Positions 36,134-45,023 of a stretch of DNA of 64,000 nucleotides are shown in pieces (position 1 is the stretch's first letter; each line of letters begins with the position of its first letter). Source of the stretch: Woronichinia naegeliana WA131 (GTDB taxonomy: Bacteria > Cyanobacteriota > Cyanobacteriia > Cyanobacteriales > Microcystaceae). The notes below the pieces were generated by a model. The model saw nothing but the letters and a program-made list of their open reading frames with translations, did no database searches and was not told the DNA's origin. The stretch covers positions 3,038,001-3,102,000 of the forward strand of contig CP073041.1 of the NCBI GenBank assembly GCA_025370055.1, in the 5' to 3' direction. A program made the position numbers and the translations under genes.

Positions 36134-37162
36134 ATGAGAAAGCTATACTTTTTAGTCCCTGGTACAGGAGGGAAATATACCTGTGGCGGTCTCTCGGTAG
36201 AATTAAAAACCCTTGCTCTGGCCCAGCAAATCTGTTTGGCGGAGGTAGTGACTTATCGGCAACGGGAAAAAGAGGTTTTATTTCTCGATGATTTACTGAG
36301 ACAAAAAAGCTTAGCAGATGTCATTTTTGTGATTAGCTGGGGTTTTGATGTTGCCAAACTAGCGGCTAGACTAAAACGTCAAAACGTCATCTATCATGCC
36401 CATAGCGCGGGCTACGGCTTTAGATTACCTCCTAGTATCCCCATCATTGCCGTCAGTCGAAATACGATGGGTTATTGGGGACAGCGATCTCCTAATTCCA
36501 TGATTTATTATTTACCTAATCAAATTAATGATGAATTTCAGAACTTAAACCGCGATCGGGATCTTGATGTATTGGTGCAGACCCGCAAATCCTCCACCTA
36601 CTTGATGCAAGAACTTATTCCAGCCTTGCAAAAGCGATGTAAATTATACGTTGTGGATTCCTACGTGGACAATCTTGCCGCTCTCTTCAATCGAACGAAA
36701 GCATACCTCTACGATTCGGCTGAATACTGGGCACTTCAGGGAGTTAGCGAAGGATTTGGGCTACAACCGATGGAAGCTTTGGCCTGTGGTTGTCAGGTTT
36801 TTTCTAGCATCAATGGTGGTCTGTCCGACTATCTTGATCCTGGTTTTAATTGTCACAAAATTGCTGGCTATTCTACCGAGTATGATGTACAACGCATTCT
36901 TAAGGTGATTAATCGTCCAGTAACGGATAATTCCTCTTCACTATTTACGCAATTAGTTGCCGAATATCGGACTGAAAATATTCTGAGGCGTTTACAGGTC
37001 ATTCTGGAAGATATTAATCAATTCTTTGATTGTAAAGAACAGCTTTCCTCTAGCATCCCTAGTTTGAGCAGTACACGAATGTTAACGTTACAAGGGCAAA
37101 GAATATTCGATAAGTTAAAGAAGAAATTAGGACTTTCAAAAAAGGCTAAGTCACTGGGCTAA
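36134..37162 (+). CDS. Glycosyltransferase (GT4-like)
   Basis: 342-residue protein from ATG 36134 (MRKLYFLVPGTGGKYTCGGLSVELK). The N-terminal GGLSVELKTL glycine loop and the C-terminal E-x7-E type motif (SEGFGLQPMEALACGCQVFSSINGGLSDYLDPG; nucleotide-sugar-binding pair of glutamates) place it in the GT-B fold, family 4-like. The sugar and acceptor are unknown. A GTG at 36083 would extend it by 17 residues that look unconserved. It lies just upstream of a cluster of nested IS elements and twin hairpins. Confidence 0.82.
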   Translation: MRKLYFLVPGTGGKYTCGGLSVELKTLALAQQICLAEVVTYRQREKEVLFLDDLLRQKSLADVIFVISWGFDVAKLAARLKRQNVIYHAHSAGYGFRLPPSIPIIAVSRNTMGYWGQRSPNSMIYYLPNQINDEFQNLNRDRDLDVLVQTRKSSTYLMQELIPALQKRCKLYVVDSYVDNLAALFNRTKAYLYDSAEYWALQGVSEGFGLQPMEALACGCQVFSSINGGLSDYLDPGFNCHKIAGYSTEYDVQRILKVINRPVTDNSSSLFTQLVAEYRTENILRRLQVILEDINQFFDCKEQLSSSIPSLSSTRMLTLQGQRIFDKLKKKLGLSKKAKSLG

Positions 37163-37171
37163 CTAAAGCAT

Positions 37172-37213
37172 TATGCACTGAAAGTGCATAGGTTTGATGG
37201 GGACTGAAAGTCC
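37172..37213. repeat. Twin hairpins with a shared ACTGAAAGT core
   Basis: TATGCACT-GAA-AGTGCATA (37172-37190) and GGACT-GAA-AGTCC (37201-37213) are two perfect stem-loops 10 bases apart with the same core. They follow the glycosyltransferase stop by less than 10 bases and have no T-run. They could be transcript-end or processing structures, or an interspersed repeat. Confidence 0.65.
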
Positions 37214-37354
37214 AATATCTTAGCTTCGTTATTATACTTTGCACGGTCATAACTTACATCCCATATTCCGTACTGATTTTGAAAAAATAAAAATAAAGTG
37301 GGAAATGGTAACGGAATAGTTAAAATCAAATAAGCGAATAAATCTCAAGAGAAA

Positions 37355-37660
37355 ATGACTAAGTTAAGCGTTAAAAATCTAGACCATTTAGGGATAATCG
37401 CTACCATAGTTGACGAACTTGGCATCGTGGATTACATTAATGAACAGTTACAAGAAAATGACCGTGCCGAAATCAGCGCAGGTCTAGTGGTCAAAGCAAT
37501 GATTCTCAATGGTCTAGGATTTACCCACTCTCCGTTGTATTTATTCAGTCAGTTTTTTGAAGATAAACCCCTAGAACATCTCTTAGGAAAAGGAGTAAAA
37601 GCCAGTTACCTGAACGATGACCGTTTAGGGAGAGTCTTAGATTTAATATTTATGGCAGGC
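37355..37660 (+). pseudogene. IS1634-type transposase, N-terminal part
   Basis: Codes for MTKLSVKNLDHLGIIATI..., a DUF4277-like N-terminal region of IS1634-family transposases (DYINEQLQENDRAEISAGLVVKAMILNGLGFTHSPLYLFSQFFEDKP as family pattern fragments). It reads in frame through 37660 (DLIFMAG), where the IS4-type element is inserted; the frame then closes at a stop inside that element. After removal of the insertion and one target copy the frame continues at 38816. Confidence 0.8.
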
Positions 37661-38806
37661 CTAAGTACAGGACAAAAGGCTTGAAAAGTATACGAGAAAG
37701 GGGTTTCATGGAAGATGAACGTAATGTAAGAAAACCCATGAACCAATATAACGCATTGAAACAAGCCCTAAAACCCCATTTGGGATGGCATGGTGCCAGA
37801 CTCTCCTTCCTAGCCTTGTTCTTACTCGCCCTCCTCAAAGTGAAAACGGTTAACCTTAAAGAATTGGCTCTGGGTTTTGAAGGTCGGGCATTGGTGGATT
37901 CTCATTACAAACGCTTACAACGCTTTTTCTCAGGATTTGAGCTGGATTACCATCACATTGCCCGTATTGTAGTCAGTTGGCTGGATATCCCTCAACCTTG
38001 GGTATTAAGTATTGACCGCACAACCTGGGAGTTTGGCAGTCATGGTTATAATATCCTCACTGTCGGCATTGTCCATGAAGGAGTAGCCATTCCCATCTTG
38101 TGGTGGATGCTTAGCAAGAAAAAGGGCAATTCTAACAGTGATGAACGAATGCGTTTTATCGAGGAGATGCTCAAGATTTTTCCCACCGCCCTGATTCGTT
38201 GTTTATGTGGCGACCGTGAGTTTATTGGTCAGGCTTGGCTTCGCTATCTTCTGCTCGAACCGCTACTGGCTTTCTGTCTGAGAATTCGGGCTACGGACAA
38301 GATTGAGCACAATGGCAAGCTTTTGGCCGCCAAAGTCATTTTTGCCCATCTTGCAAAAGAGTGAATCTCAACGTCTTCAAGGGAGTTGTCGGGTTTGGGG
38401 ATATCCTGTTTCTGTAGAGGCTCTTCGCTTGCCTGATAATTCTCTACTCATCGTCATTGGACATCCCGATTCCCAAGGTCTTATTCACGATTATGCCCTG
38501 CGTTGGGGCATTGAAACCCTTTTTGGCATCTTTAAGACTCGTGGCTTTTGCTTGGAATCTACTCACTTTACTGACCCCAAGCGTCTTCGTAAGCTTTTGG
38601 CTTTACTGACTTTAGCTTTGGCTTGGTCTCTCAAAACTGGTCTAGCAATTCATCATCTTCATCCCATTCCCCTCAAGAAACATGGTCGCCTAGCGCAGAG
38701 TCTTTTTCGTCTTGGTTTTGACCATCTTCGTCATCTTGTTCTTAATCCTTCTCTACCCAATTTTTCTCTTTTTCTCGACTCCCTACATTTTTTGTCCTGT
38801 ACTTAG
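37661..38806 (+). mobile_element. IS4-family insertion sequence with 9-bp target duplication
   Basis: 1146 bp bounded by perfect 17-bp inverted repeats CTAAGTACAGGACAAAA (37661-37677 and the complement at 38790-38806). The 9-bp sequence ATGGCAGGC occurs immediately before (37652-37660) and after (38807-38815), a direct target duplication. The exact repeats and duplication indicate a recent insertion. Its transposase gene carries a frame disruption. Confidence 0.93.
37708..38806 (+). pseudogene. IS4-family transposase with frame disruption
   Basis: The first frame (from ATG 37708, MEDERNVRKPMNQYN) contains the DDE core: VLSIDRTTWEFG (first Asp) and CLCGDREFIGQAWLRYL (second Asp), ending at a TGA at 38362-38364. 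The second, overlapping frame (offset by one base, open from 38303) continues with RLQGSCRVWGYPVSVEAL and YALRWGIETLFGIFKTRGFCLESTHF (the Y-x2-R-W-x-I-E-x-L-F catalytic Glu region). Its stop codon lies inside the right inverted repeat. A one-base change near 38303-38364 is the simplest explanation; programmed frameshifting is an alternative. Confidence 0.8.
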
Positions 38807-38815
38807 ATGGCAGGC

Positions 38816-38911
38816 ATCAGCCGTTTATTTATCGGCATTTGTCTAAGAGCTGTAGAAATCTTTAAAATAATGATGAGAAGTTCTCATCTAGACTCAAGTT
38901 CATTATCAGAA
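38816..38911 (+). pseudogene. IS1634-type transposase, continuation after the insertion
   Basis: Reads ISRLFIGICLRAVEIFKIMM...SHLDSSSLS in the frame that continues from the 37355-37660 segment when the IS4-type element and one target copy are removed. LDSSSLS corresponds to the first catalytic Asp region of IS1634-type enzymes. It then runs in frame, without a stop, into the IS1-like tail at 38912. Confidence 0.72.
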
Positions 38912-39222
38912 GAAAAAGACGTCCATGCCAACCACGTTGAGGCATTTAATAGTGCTATCCGACGCTATTTAGCCGCCTTTCGTCGTCGTATAAATACTTA
39001 TGCTAAATCTGTTGTGGGATTACAGCGAGTCCTAGATATTTTCTGGATGTGGATGGTTCATAACTTTGTTCGCAGCCATTTTACTACTAGAGAAGTTCCT
39101 GCTGTAGCTCTCGGTATAATTGAAAAAGAGTTAACTTGGGAGGACTTACTCCAAATTCGCCTGATTTCTTGAACCTCTCGTATTACAACGTTTGTAGCTT
39201 CTAGCTAGACGATACCAGTGCC
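38912..39222 (+). mobile_element. 3' remnant of the IS1-like element
   Basis: Nearly identical to the last about 310 bp of the element at 22468-23744, including the right terminus CTAGACGATACCAGTGCC. The coding part (38912-39172) starts at EEKDVHANHVEAF and ends QIRLIS, with a 6-bp in-frame duplication giving FWMWMVHNF instead of FWMVHNF. The 5' three quarters are missing. Confidence 0.88.
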
Positions 39223-39352
39223 GACCGTAAAAAGCCCCCTAAAAAGGGGGTGGAGATCAATCTCTTTTATCAAGGGGGGGGGAGCAAAAGGGGGATCACA
39301 TTCAGACGAAGGCTGCTGGTACTTTTACCAAATCATCAGCAACGTCTTGCCC

Positions 39353-39583
39353 CTAGATCACTTGCTCTACTTCGGCAATTTCAGGAATCATCTCTCTGAG
39401 GCGGCGTTCAATCCCCATTTTGAGTGTCATAGTCGAACTAGGACAGGAACCACAAGCACCTTGTAAGCGTACTTTAACAATGGGGCCATCAAGGTCAACA
39501 ATTTCCACATTACCGCCATCCGCAATTAAGTAAGGGCGCATTTCGTCTAAAACAGTTTCTACATTAGCTACGGTTAGTTCCAT
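39353..39583 (-). CDS. NifU-like C-terminal domain protein (Nfu)
   Basis: 76-residue iron-sulfur scaffold consisting only of the NifU C-terminal domain, [19 protein letters not shown]...[11 protein letters not shown], with the CGSCPSS motif whose two cysteines bind a 4Fe-4S cluster between monomers. In cyanobacteria this small Nfu is the main Fe-S scaffold, supplying photosystem I. The ATG at 39583 is preferred over 39595 because conservation begins at MELT. It lies 130 bp from the IS cluster. Confidence 0.93.
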   Translation of the reverse strand: MELTVANVETVLDEMRPYLIADGGNVEIVDLDGPIVKVRLQGACGSCPSSTMTLKMGIERRLREMIPEIAEVEQVI

Positions 39584-39665
39584 GATTAACCTCAAAGGCG
39601 AATTATTAGGTTGCGATAGTTATCACGCCTATCCTAACCTATTTGCTGAGTTTCGAGATCTTGTC

Positions 39666-40100
39666 TCAAAACGATAAACGGGGACGCAACTTGTAATAAC
39701 GATAGTGGAGATAATCTTGCAGGATTTTTTGATGATCAAAACAAAGTTGATTTGGTAATTCCCAAAGATCAAAGGTTCCTACTTTTTTGGCATCATCTGC
39801 GGCATGGGCGACTCCCCTAGCAGTAGCAATAAAGACAATACTGACGGTATGCTGACGTTCATCCCGATTAGGGTCAGAATAAACATAAAATTGTTCAATT
39901 AATTCAACATCTAAGCCAATTTCTTCTTTGGCTTCCCGAATAGCGGCCACCTCGACCCGTTCTCCGTAGTCCACAAATCCCCCAGGCAAGGCCCAACCAT
40001 AGGGAGGATTTTTACGCTCAATCAGTAGGATCGGACGTTTAGGTTGATCAATCAGTTCAATAATGATGTCAACAGTAGGAACGGGATTCCGAAATGTCAT
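39666..40100 (-). CDS. Nudix hydrolase
   Basis: 144-residue Nudix protein from [16 protein letters not shown]. The Nudix box is complete: [23 protein letters not shown] fits Gx5Ex7REUxEExGU (near residue 42). Substrates of this small group include ADP-ribose and oxidised nucleotides; none can be assigned from sequence alone. It is divergent from gpsA and 82 bp upstream of nfu on the same strand. Confidence 0.9.
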   Translation of the reverse strand: MTFRNPVPTVDIIIELIDQPKRPILLIERKNPPYGWALPGGFVDYGERVEVAAIREAKEEIGLDVELIEQFYVYSDPNRDERQHTVSIVFIATARGVAHAADDAKKVGTFDLWELPNQLCFDHQKILQDYLHYRYYKLRPRLSF

Positions 40101-40201
40101 AATTTGAAAGGTGATCACAACAACTGTCCTCTATCCTAACAAGTTAAAAGACAAGATTGAAGGCGATTTTTGAGCATCTTAGGGTTATCAACAGGTTAAA
40201 T

Positions 40202-41134
40202 ATGGAAAATTCCGGCAAAATGGTGACTGTTCTGGGGGCTGGACATTGGGGAAACGGATTAGCCAGCTTAGTGAAAAAAAAGCAGAATTCTGTCTGTGTC
40301 TGGTCACGCCAAAGTTCCGATTCTTTAGAGCAGGCAGTGGCATCGGCAGAGGTGATTATTTCCGCTGTGTCCATGAAGGGGGTTAAACCGACGATCGCCG
40401 CTCTACAGGCCATTAATCTGAAACCGGAAACAATTCTGGCTACTGCTACCAAAGGATTAGATCTCGAAACCCTGCAAACGCCTTCTCAACTTTGGCATCA
40501 AGCCTTTCCTGAACAACATTTAGTGGTACTCTCTGGCCCTAATCTCTCCAAGGAAATTGCCGCAGGTCTCCCCACCGCAACGGCAGTCGCCAGTCTCGAT
40601 CCCACCGCAGCGGAAACCGTACAAAATATTCTGTCTTCAGAACAGTTTCGGGTTTATGTCAATGCCGATCCCCTGGGAACAGAACTGGGGGGCACTTTAA
40701 AAAATGTCATGGCGATCGCCGCCGGAGTCTGTGATGGTCTGAATCTGGGAACGAATGCTAAGGCTGCTTTATTAACGAGGGCTTTACCAGAAATGATGCG
40801 AGTCGGAATCGCATTGGGAGCCTCACCGGAAACTTTTTTCGGACTATCGGGATTAGGAGATCTCTTGGCAACCTGTAATAGTGCTCTATCCCGCAACTAT
40901 CAGGTCGGCTACAAACTGTCCGGCGGCAAGTCTTTAACCCAAATTTTGATGGAAAGTGACGGAACCGCTGAAGGAATCAATACCACAGACGTTGTTATCC
41001 AAATTGCTAAGGCGCGATCGCTGTCAGTCCCCATTACCTATCAAGTTTATGCCCTGCTCCAGGGACTCATTACGCCTCAAATCGCCGTCAAGAATCTCAT
41101 GGCGAGAGATCTAACCTCAGAGTTTTCTGTTTAG
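40202..41134 (+). CDS. gpsA: Glycerol-3-phosphate dehydrogenase [NAD(P)+]
   Basis: Reduces dihydroxyacetone phosphate to sn-glycerol-3-phosphate for membrane lipid synthesis. Motifs: VTVLGAGHWGNGLASLV (dinucleotide-binding), LSGPNLSKEIAAGLPTATAVAS, LGGTLKNVMAIAAGVCDGL with the catalytic Lys, and GLSGLGDLLATCNSALSRNYQVG. 310 residues from ATG 40202; a TTG-started extension at 40157 is not conserved. The stop codon overlaps the 3' end of the convergent egtD by four bases. Confidence 0.95.
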   Translation: MENSGKMVTVLGAGHWGNGLASLVKKKQNSVCVWSRQSSDSLEQAVASAEVIISAVSMKGVKPTIAALQAINLKPETILATATKGLDLETLQTPSQLWHQAFPEQHLVVLSGPNLSKEIAAGLPTATAVASLDPTAAETVQNILSSEQFRVYVNADPLGTELGGTLKNVMAIAAGVCDGLNLGTNAKAALLTRALPEMMRVGIALGASPETFFGLSGLGDLLATCNSALSRNYQVGYKLSGGKSLTQILMESDGTAEGINTTDVVIQIAKARSLSVPITYQVYALLQGLITPQIAVKNLMARDLTSEFSV

Positions 41135-42138
41135 GAATCAATTTTTTGGCACAGCATCACACCAAACCATTGTTGTGGATCAGTCCAACTATGAAGAGGT
41201 TGCAAGTGGTGTTTTTCTAAATTGGCTGCCATCGTCGCCAGATTAAATTTCCGAGAAATTTCCGTCAAAATAGTTTCCTGATCAGCAAAATTCACCGCTA
41301 AAGCCAATTTTTTCAGATGTACAACTTGGGAACATTGGCTGATAAGATGCATTTCAATCCGAGATTCCGTTTCATTATAAAAAGCCCGATGCTGAAATCG
41401 TGTGAGATCAAAATCTCCCTGAAATCGCCAATTGAGATGACGTAACATATTCAAATTAAATTGCGCCGTAATTCCCTGACTATCGTTATAGGCTGCTTCC
41501 AAAACCTTTATGTCTTTTTGTAGATCCACCCCAAATAAAAAATAATCACCTGGGTCTAGAGCCTGATAAATCTGGGTAAATAATTGCTCACATTGCTCAG
41601 GGGTAAAGTTGCCTAAAGTACTGCCTAAAAAAACAACCATTTTAGTCGGTAGAGAGGAAACGGGTAACTCCTGTAAGGCTAATTCGTAGGTGCTAACCAA
41701 TCCATGAATGGTTAAGTGAGAAAACTCTTTTAATAATTCCTGGGCACTGACTTCTAGGATGACTGGACTAACATCAATCGGCACATAGCGAATCCCATAA
41801 CCTAATTCTTCATAAGCACTGAGTAATAAACGGGTTTTAGCAGAACTCCCACTTCCTAGCTCAATACAATCACAAACACGGGTTATTTCCGCAATGACTG
41901 GCGCGATTTTGGCGAGAATACTGGCTTCTGTTCGAGTGGGATAGTATTCAGGTAAATGACAGATCTGCTCAAACAAGTGAGAGCCATCATCATCATAGAA
42001 ATAATGAGGGGGTAAAATCTTGGGAAATTGGGTTAATCCTTTAATAACATCATTACCGTGTTGGGTATAACTGAGGGGATGAGTTAATAATAAATTCTCA
42101 ATCTGAAGGCGTTCCTTAGGGTTATTTTGAGTAATCAT
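41131..42138 (-). CDS. egtD: EgtD-like histidine N-alpha-methyltransferase
   Basis: 335-residue SAM-dependent methyltransferase of the EgtD/DUF2260 family, which trimethylates histidine to hercynine in ergothioneine synthesis. Typical strings: LTQFPKILPPHYFYDDDGSHLFEQICHLPEYYPTRTE (as pattern), CIELGSGSSAKTRLLLSAY (SAM-binding), MVVFLGSTLGNF and LFGVDLQKD. ATG 42138 (MITQNNPKERL) is favoured over 42183. The sulfoxide synthase EgtB is not in the neighbourhood, so pathway membership is inferred. Gene end overlaps gpsA. Confidence 0.87.
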   Translation of the reverse strand: MITQNNPKERLQIENLLLTHPLSYTQHGNDVIKGLTQFPKILPPHYFYDDDGSHLFEQICHLPEYYPTRTEASILAKIAPVIAEITRVCDCIELGSGSSAKTRLLLSAYEELGYGIRYVPIDVSPVILEVSAQELLKEFSHLTIHGLVSTYELALQELPVSSLPTKMVVFLGSTLGNFTPEQCEQLFTQIYQALDPGDYFLFGVDLQKDIKVLEAAYNDSQGITAQFNLNMLRHLNWRFQGDFDLTRFQHRAFYNETESRIEMHLISQCSQVVHLKKLALAVNFADQETILTEISRKFNLATMAANLEKHHLQPLHSWTDPQQWFGVMLCQKIDS

Positions 42139-42263
42139 GCTGACTAAATACGCTTTAATAACACTTTTATGAATGTACACCAAATTGGCTTTTCCTTGAT
42201 CTCCGGCTGCTATCTCATCAAGAAAGCAGGATATAATTTCAACTGAACTATTTTGATTTTTCT

Positions 42264-42830
42264 ATGAAAACCCTGGTGGTGGCAACGAGTAATTCCGGTA
42301 AATTAGCTGAAATTCAAGCCTATTTGGTGGGACGAGATTGTCAACTCAGACTGAAACCCTTGGCATTAGAGATAGAAGAAACGGGTGAGACTTTTTTAGC
42401 CAATGCCTGTCTGAAGGCGGCCCAGGTAGCTCAAGCCTTAGGAGAATGGGCGATCGCTGATGATTCTGGGTTAGCGGTGGCAGCACTTCAGGGGGCACCA
42501 GGACTGTACTCAGCCCGTTATGGAAAAACCGATGCAGAGCGGATTGAACGGTTGCTACGAGAATTGGGAAATCATCGTCACCGTCAGGCAAAATTTGTTT
42601 GTGCGATCGCCTTGGCTCGTCCTGATGGCACAATTGCTGCCGAGAGTGAAGGCATCTGTGAAGGTGAAATTCTCTTTGCCCCTAGAGGAAAGCAGGGTTT
42701 TGGCTATGATCCCATATTTTACGTACCTGAGTATCAAAAGACCTTTGCCGAAATGACTCCAGCAGAAAAACACCAGGTCAGTCATCGAGGGAAAGCCTTC
42801 GCGAACTTACTCCCTCAATGGCCAGCCTGA
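42264..42830 (+). CDS. rdgB: XTP/dITP diphosphatase (RdgB/HAM1)
   Basis: House-cleaning nucleotide diphosphatase that removes XTP, dITP and ITP. MKTLVVATSNSGKLAEIQAYL (T/SxNxxK phosphate loop), EIEETGETFLANACLKA, WAIADDSGLAVAALQGAPGLYSARY (metal-binding Asp pair) and GFGYDPIFYVPEYQKTFAEM are characteristic. The length of 188 residues is normal. Convergent with glnB, with a 16-bp gap. Confidence 0.95.
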   Translation: MKTLVVATSNSGKLAEIQAYLVGRDCQLRLKPLALEIEETGETFLANACLKAAQVAQALGEWAIADDSGLAVAALQGAPGLYSARYGKTDAERIERLLRELGNHRHRQAKFVCAIALARPDGTIAAESEGICEGEILFAPRGKQGFGYDPIFYVPEYQKTFAEMTPAEKHQVSHRGKAFANLLPQWPA

Positions 42831-42846
42831 CGAGTAAAAACAGAGA

Positions 42847-43221
<375 letters not shown>

Positions 43222-43458
43222 TTATTTATAAAGCGAGCCTGTCACTTTCTAACACTTTCAGCTTAGAAAATTTTGTGCTTTTTAACACTTTTAGGCAACT
43301 TCATAATCTGCAATTTCCGACTCAATTGCTCAGAAGGCAGAATAGATCGTTAAATTTTCCTCCCCCTTTTGAATTTGGCCTCAGTCCTGCTCTTAGACTT
43401 TTAGGTATTATCCTGCGCTTTCTGTTTTCTTGTTGAGTCCAATTCTGGAATCCTATCT

Positions 43459-44355
43459 ATGAGTGCTAAATCGGCTCGACCCTATACTATTCTGTCTATT
43501 TTGGCCGCGATCGCCACCATTGCCTTAAAATTCGGGGCCTATTTACTGACAGATTCGGTGGGACTGCTTTCTGATGCGATGGAATCAGGTGTTAACTTAC
43601 TTGCTGCCTGTGTCGCGTTTTGGGCCTTGTCCTTGGCGGCCAAACCCCCCGATGAGGAACATCCTTTTGGTCATGGCAAAGCGGAATATTTTTCGAGTGG
43701 CTTAGAAAGTGCCTTTATTCTGATTGCTGCCCTCAGTATTGCGATCGCGGCCTGGGGAAGATTATTAGATCCTCAACCTTTGGATAAAGTTGAATTAGGT
43801 TTAATTCTCTCTTTTTTGGCCACAGCGATTAATGGGGTCGTTGCCTGGATCTTGCTCAGGGCAGGTAAACGTTTGAATTCCATCACCCTTCGGGCCGATG
43901 CCCATCATATTTTCACGGATGTCTGGACTTCCATCGGTGTGATCATTGCCATTCTCCTCGTCAAAATCACAGGTTGGCTGATTCTCGATCCCCTCATTGC
44001 CATCGGTGTTGCCCTGAATATTATTTGGACAGGGATAAAACTGATGCGGGAAACCCTATCTGGTCTCCTGGATCAAGCGATTCCCAAAGCTGATATTGAC
44101 CGTATTATTGAGATTTTTAGCGATTACGAAGTTCAGGAAATTCGCTTTCATTTGCTCCGAACTCGCCTGGCTGGAGCCGAACGCTTTATTTCCTTTCATG
44201 TCCTCGTCCCTGGCTGCTGGACAGTACAAAAAGGCCATGATCTCTGTGAAACCCTGGAAAACGCGATCGCTGCAAAATTACCAGGCAGTCACGTTACCAC
44301 CCATCTTGAACCAATGGAAGATCCCCGTTCCTGGGAACATTCTCCCAAAGATTAA
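43459..44355 (+). CDS. Cation diffusion facilitator (CDF) transporter
   Basis: 298-residue CDF-family exporter of divalent metals. TM2 motif DSVGLLSDAMESGVNLLAACVA contains the D-x3-D metal site. HPFGHGKAEYFSSGLES is the H-P-F-G-H-G signature, and ADAHHIFTDVWTSIGVI in TM5 holds the second H-x3-D. The cytoplasmic C-terminal domain (about 205-290) carries FHLLRTRLAGAERFISFHVLVPG. Metal specificity (Zn, Fe, Mn, Co) cannot be told from sequence. Its stop overlaps the convergent peroxiredoxin gene by four bases. Confidence 0.92.
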   Translation: MSAKSARPYTILSILAAIATIALKFGAYLLTDSVGLLSDAMESGVNLLAACVAFWALSLAAKPPDEEHPFGHGKAEYFSSGLESAFILIAALSIAIAAWGRLLDPQPLDKVELGLILSFLATAINGVVAWILLRAGKRLNSITLRADAHHIFTDVWTSIGVIIAILLVKITGWLILDPLIAIGVALNIIWTGIKLMRETLSGLLDQAIPKADIDRIIEIFSDYEVQEIRFHLLRTRLAGAERFISFHVLVPGCWTVQKGHDLCETLENAIAAKLPGSHVTTHLEPMEDPRSWEHSPKD

Positions 44356-44897
44356 CGCTGTAATTCCCGTAAGCGAGCCAAAACTTCCTGACTATGAATA
44401 ACCGGTTGAACCCCTAAAAAGCGTTCCCGCAAAATACCATCGGGATCAATGAGATAGGTATGACGTAAAGAGCGACCCCCTAGCCAGGAACCGTAGGCTT
44501 TACTAACCGTTCCGGTTGTATCTGCTAACAGAGGAAATCGTAGGCCCTCCTCGGCACAAAATTCCTCGTGGGAAACCACATCATCGGCACTGACTCCAAT
44601 GACTTGGGTATTCAGGCCTTGATACTTGGGTAAATCCTTTTGAAACCGTTGAGCTTCGAGGGTGCAGCCAGGGGTGAAGTCTTGAGGATAAAAGTATAGA
44701 ACCACCCATTGGCCCCGATAGTCCTTCAGACTGATTTCTCCATCCCCACTATTGGTCGCTAGGGTAAAACTGGGAGCCAGTTGATTGAGGAGCGGTTGGG
44801 GGCCACCTAAGGCTAAGGCAGGAGTCGGCAATAGAATCAGGACAAGGGTTAGAGCCAATGCTAACAGTAAAGAAAACCACTTGAATCGGTGCATCAT
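44352..44897 (-). CDS. PrxQ/BCP-type peroxiredoxin, exported
   Basis: 181-residue thiol peroxidase. A hydrophobic N-terminus (LLLALALTLVLILLPTPALA, residues 10-29) is a probable signal peptide, so the protein acts at the membrane, periplasm or lumen. The peroxidatic site is FTPGCTLEAQRF (Cys78). The resolving cysteine usual five residues later in PrxQ is Gln83 here; another cysteine (Cys114, EEFCAEEG) is present. The enzyme may therefore work as a 1-Cys or atypical form. Confidence 0.9.
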   Translation of the reverse strand: MMHRFKWFSLLLALALTLVLILLPTPALALGGPQPLLNQLAPSFTLATNSGDGEISLKDYRGQWVVLYFYPQDFTPGCTLEAQRFQKDLPKYQGLNTQVIGVSADDVVSHEEFCAEEGLRFPLLADTTGTVSKAYGSWLGGRSLRHTYLIDPDGILRERFLGVQPVIHSQEVLARLRELQR

Positions 44898-44974
44898 CAG
44901 AGATTTTAGCCAAAAATGTTACAGAATCTTATGATAACTTGATATAAGTTCACGTTTATGACAACGTTTTGTTG

Positions 44975-44980
44975 TATAAT
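44975..44980 (+). promoter_or_regulatory. Possible -10 element
   Basis: A perfect TATAAT lies 43 bases upstream of the small ORF at 45024. No convincing -35 hexamer at 17 bases was found, so this is only a candidate. Confidence 0.35.
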
Positions 44981-45023
44981 CCATTCACCTTTACAATACT
45001 TTATTTAAAACATCCCCCTAATC

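Larger units (their letters stand above)
37245..38911 (+). mobile_element. IS1634-type element, 3'-truncated and interrupted
   Basis: Left part 37245-37660 carries the 5' end; the right part 38816-38911 continues the same gene after an IS4-type element. The 3' remainder is missing: at about 38911 the sequence switches to the tail of an IS1-like element. The left terminus (ATAACTTACAT...TACTGATTTTG) matches the solo end at 34217-34455. Confidence 0.75.

Noticed and set aside
43240-43290. NtcA-like sites upstream of glnB (GTG-N8-CAC at 43275-43288 and a similar word at 43242-43255)
   Set aside because: The half-sites are GTG/CAC rather than GTA/TAC, and neither is at the usual distance from the TATAAA-like element.
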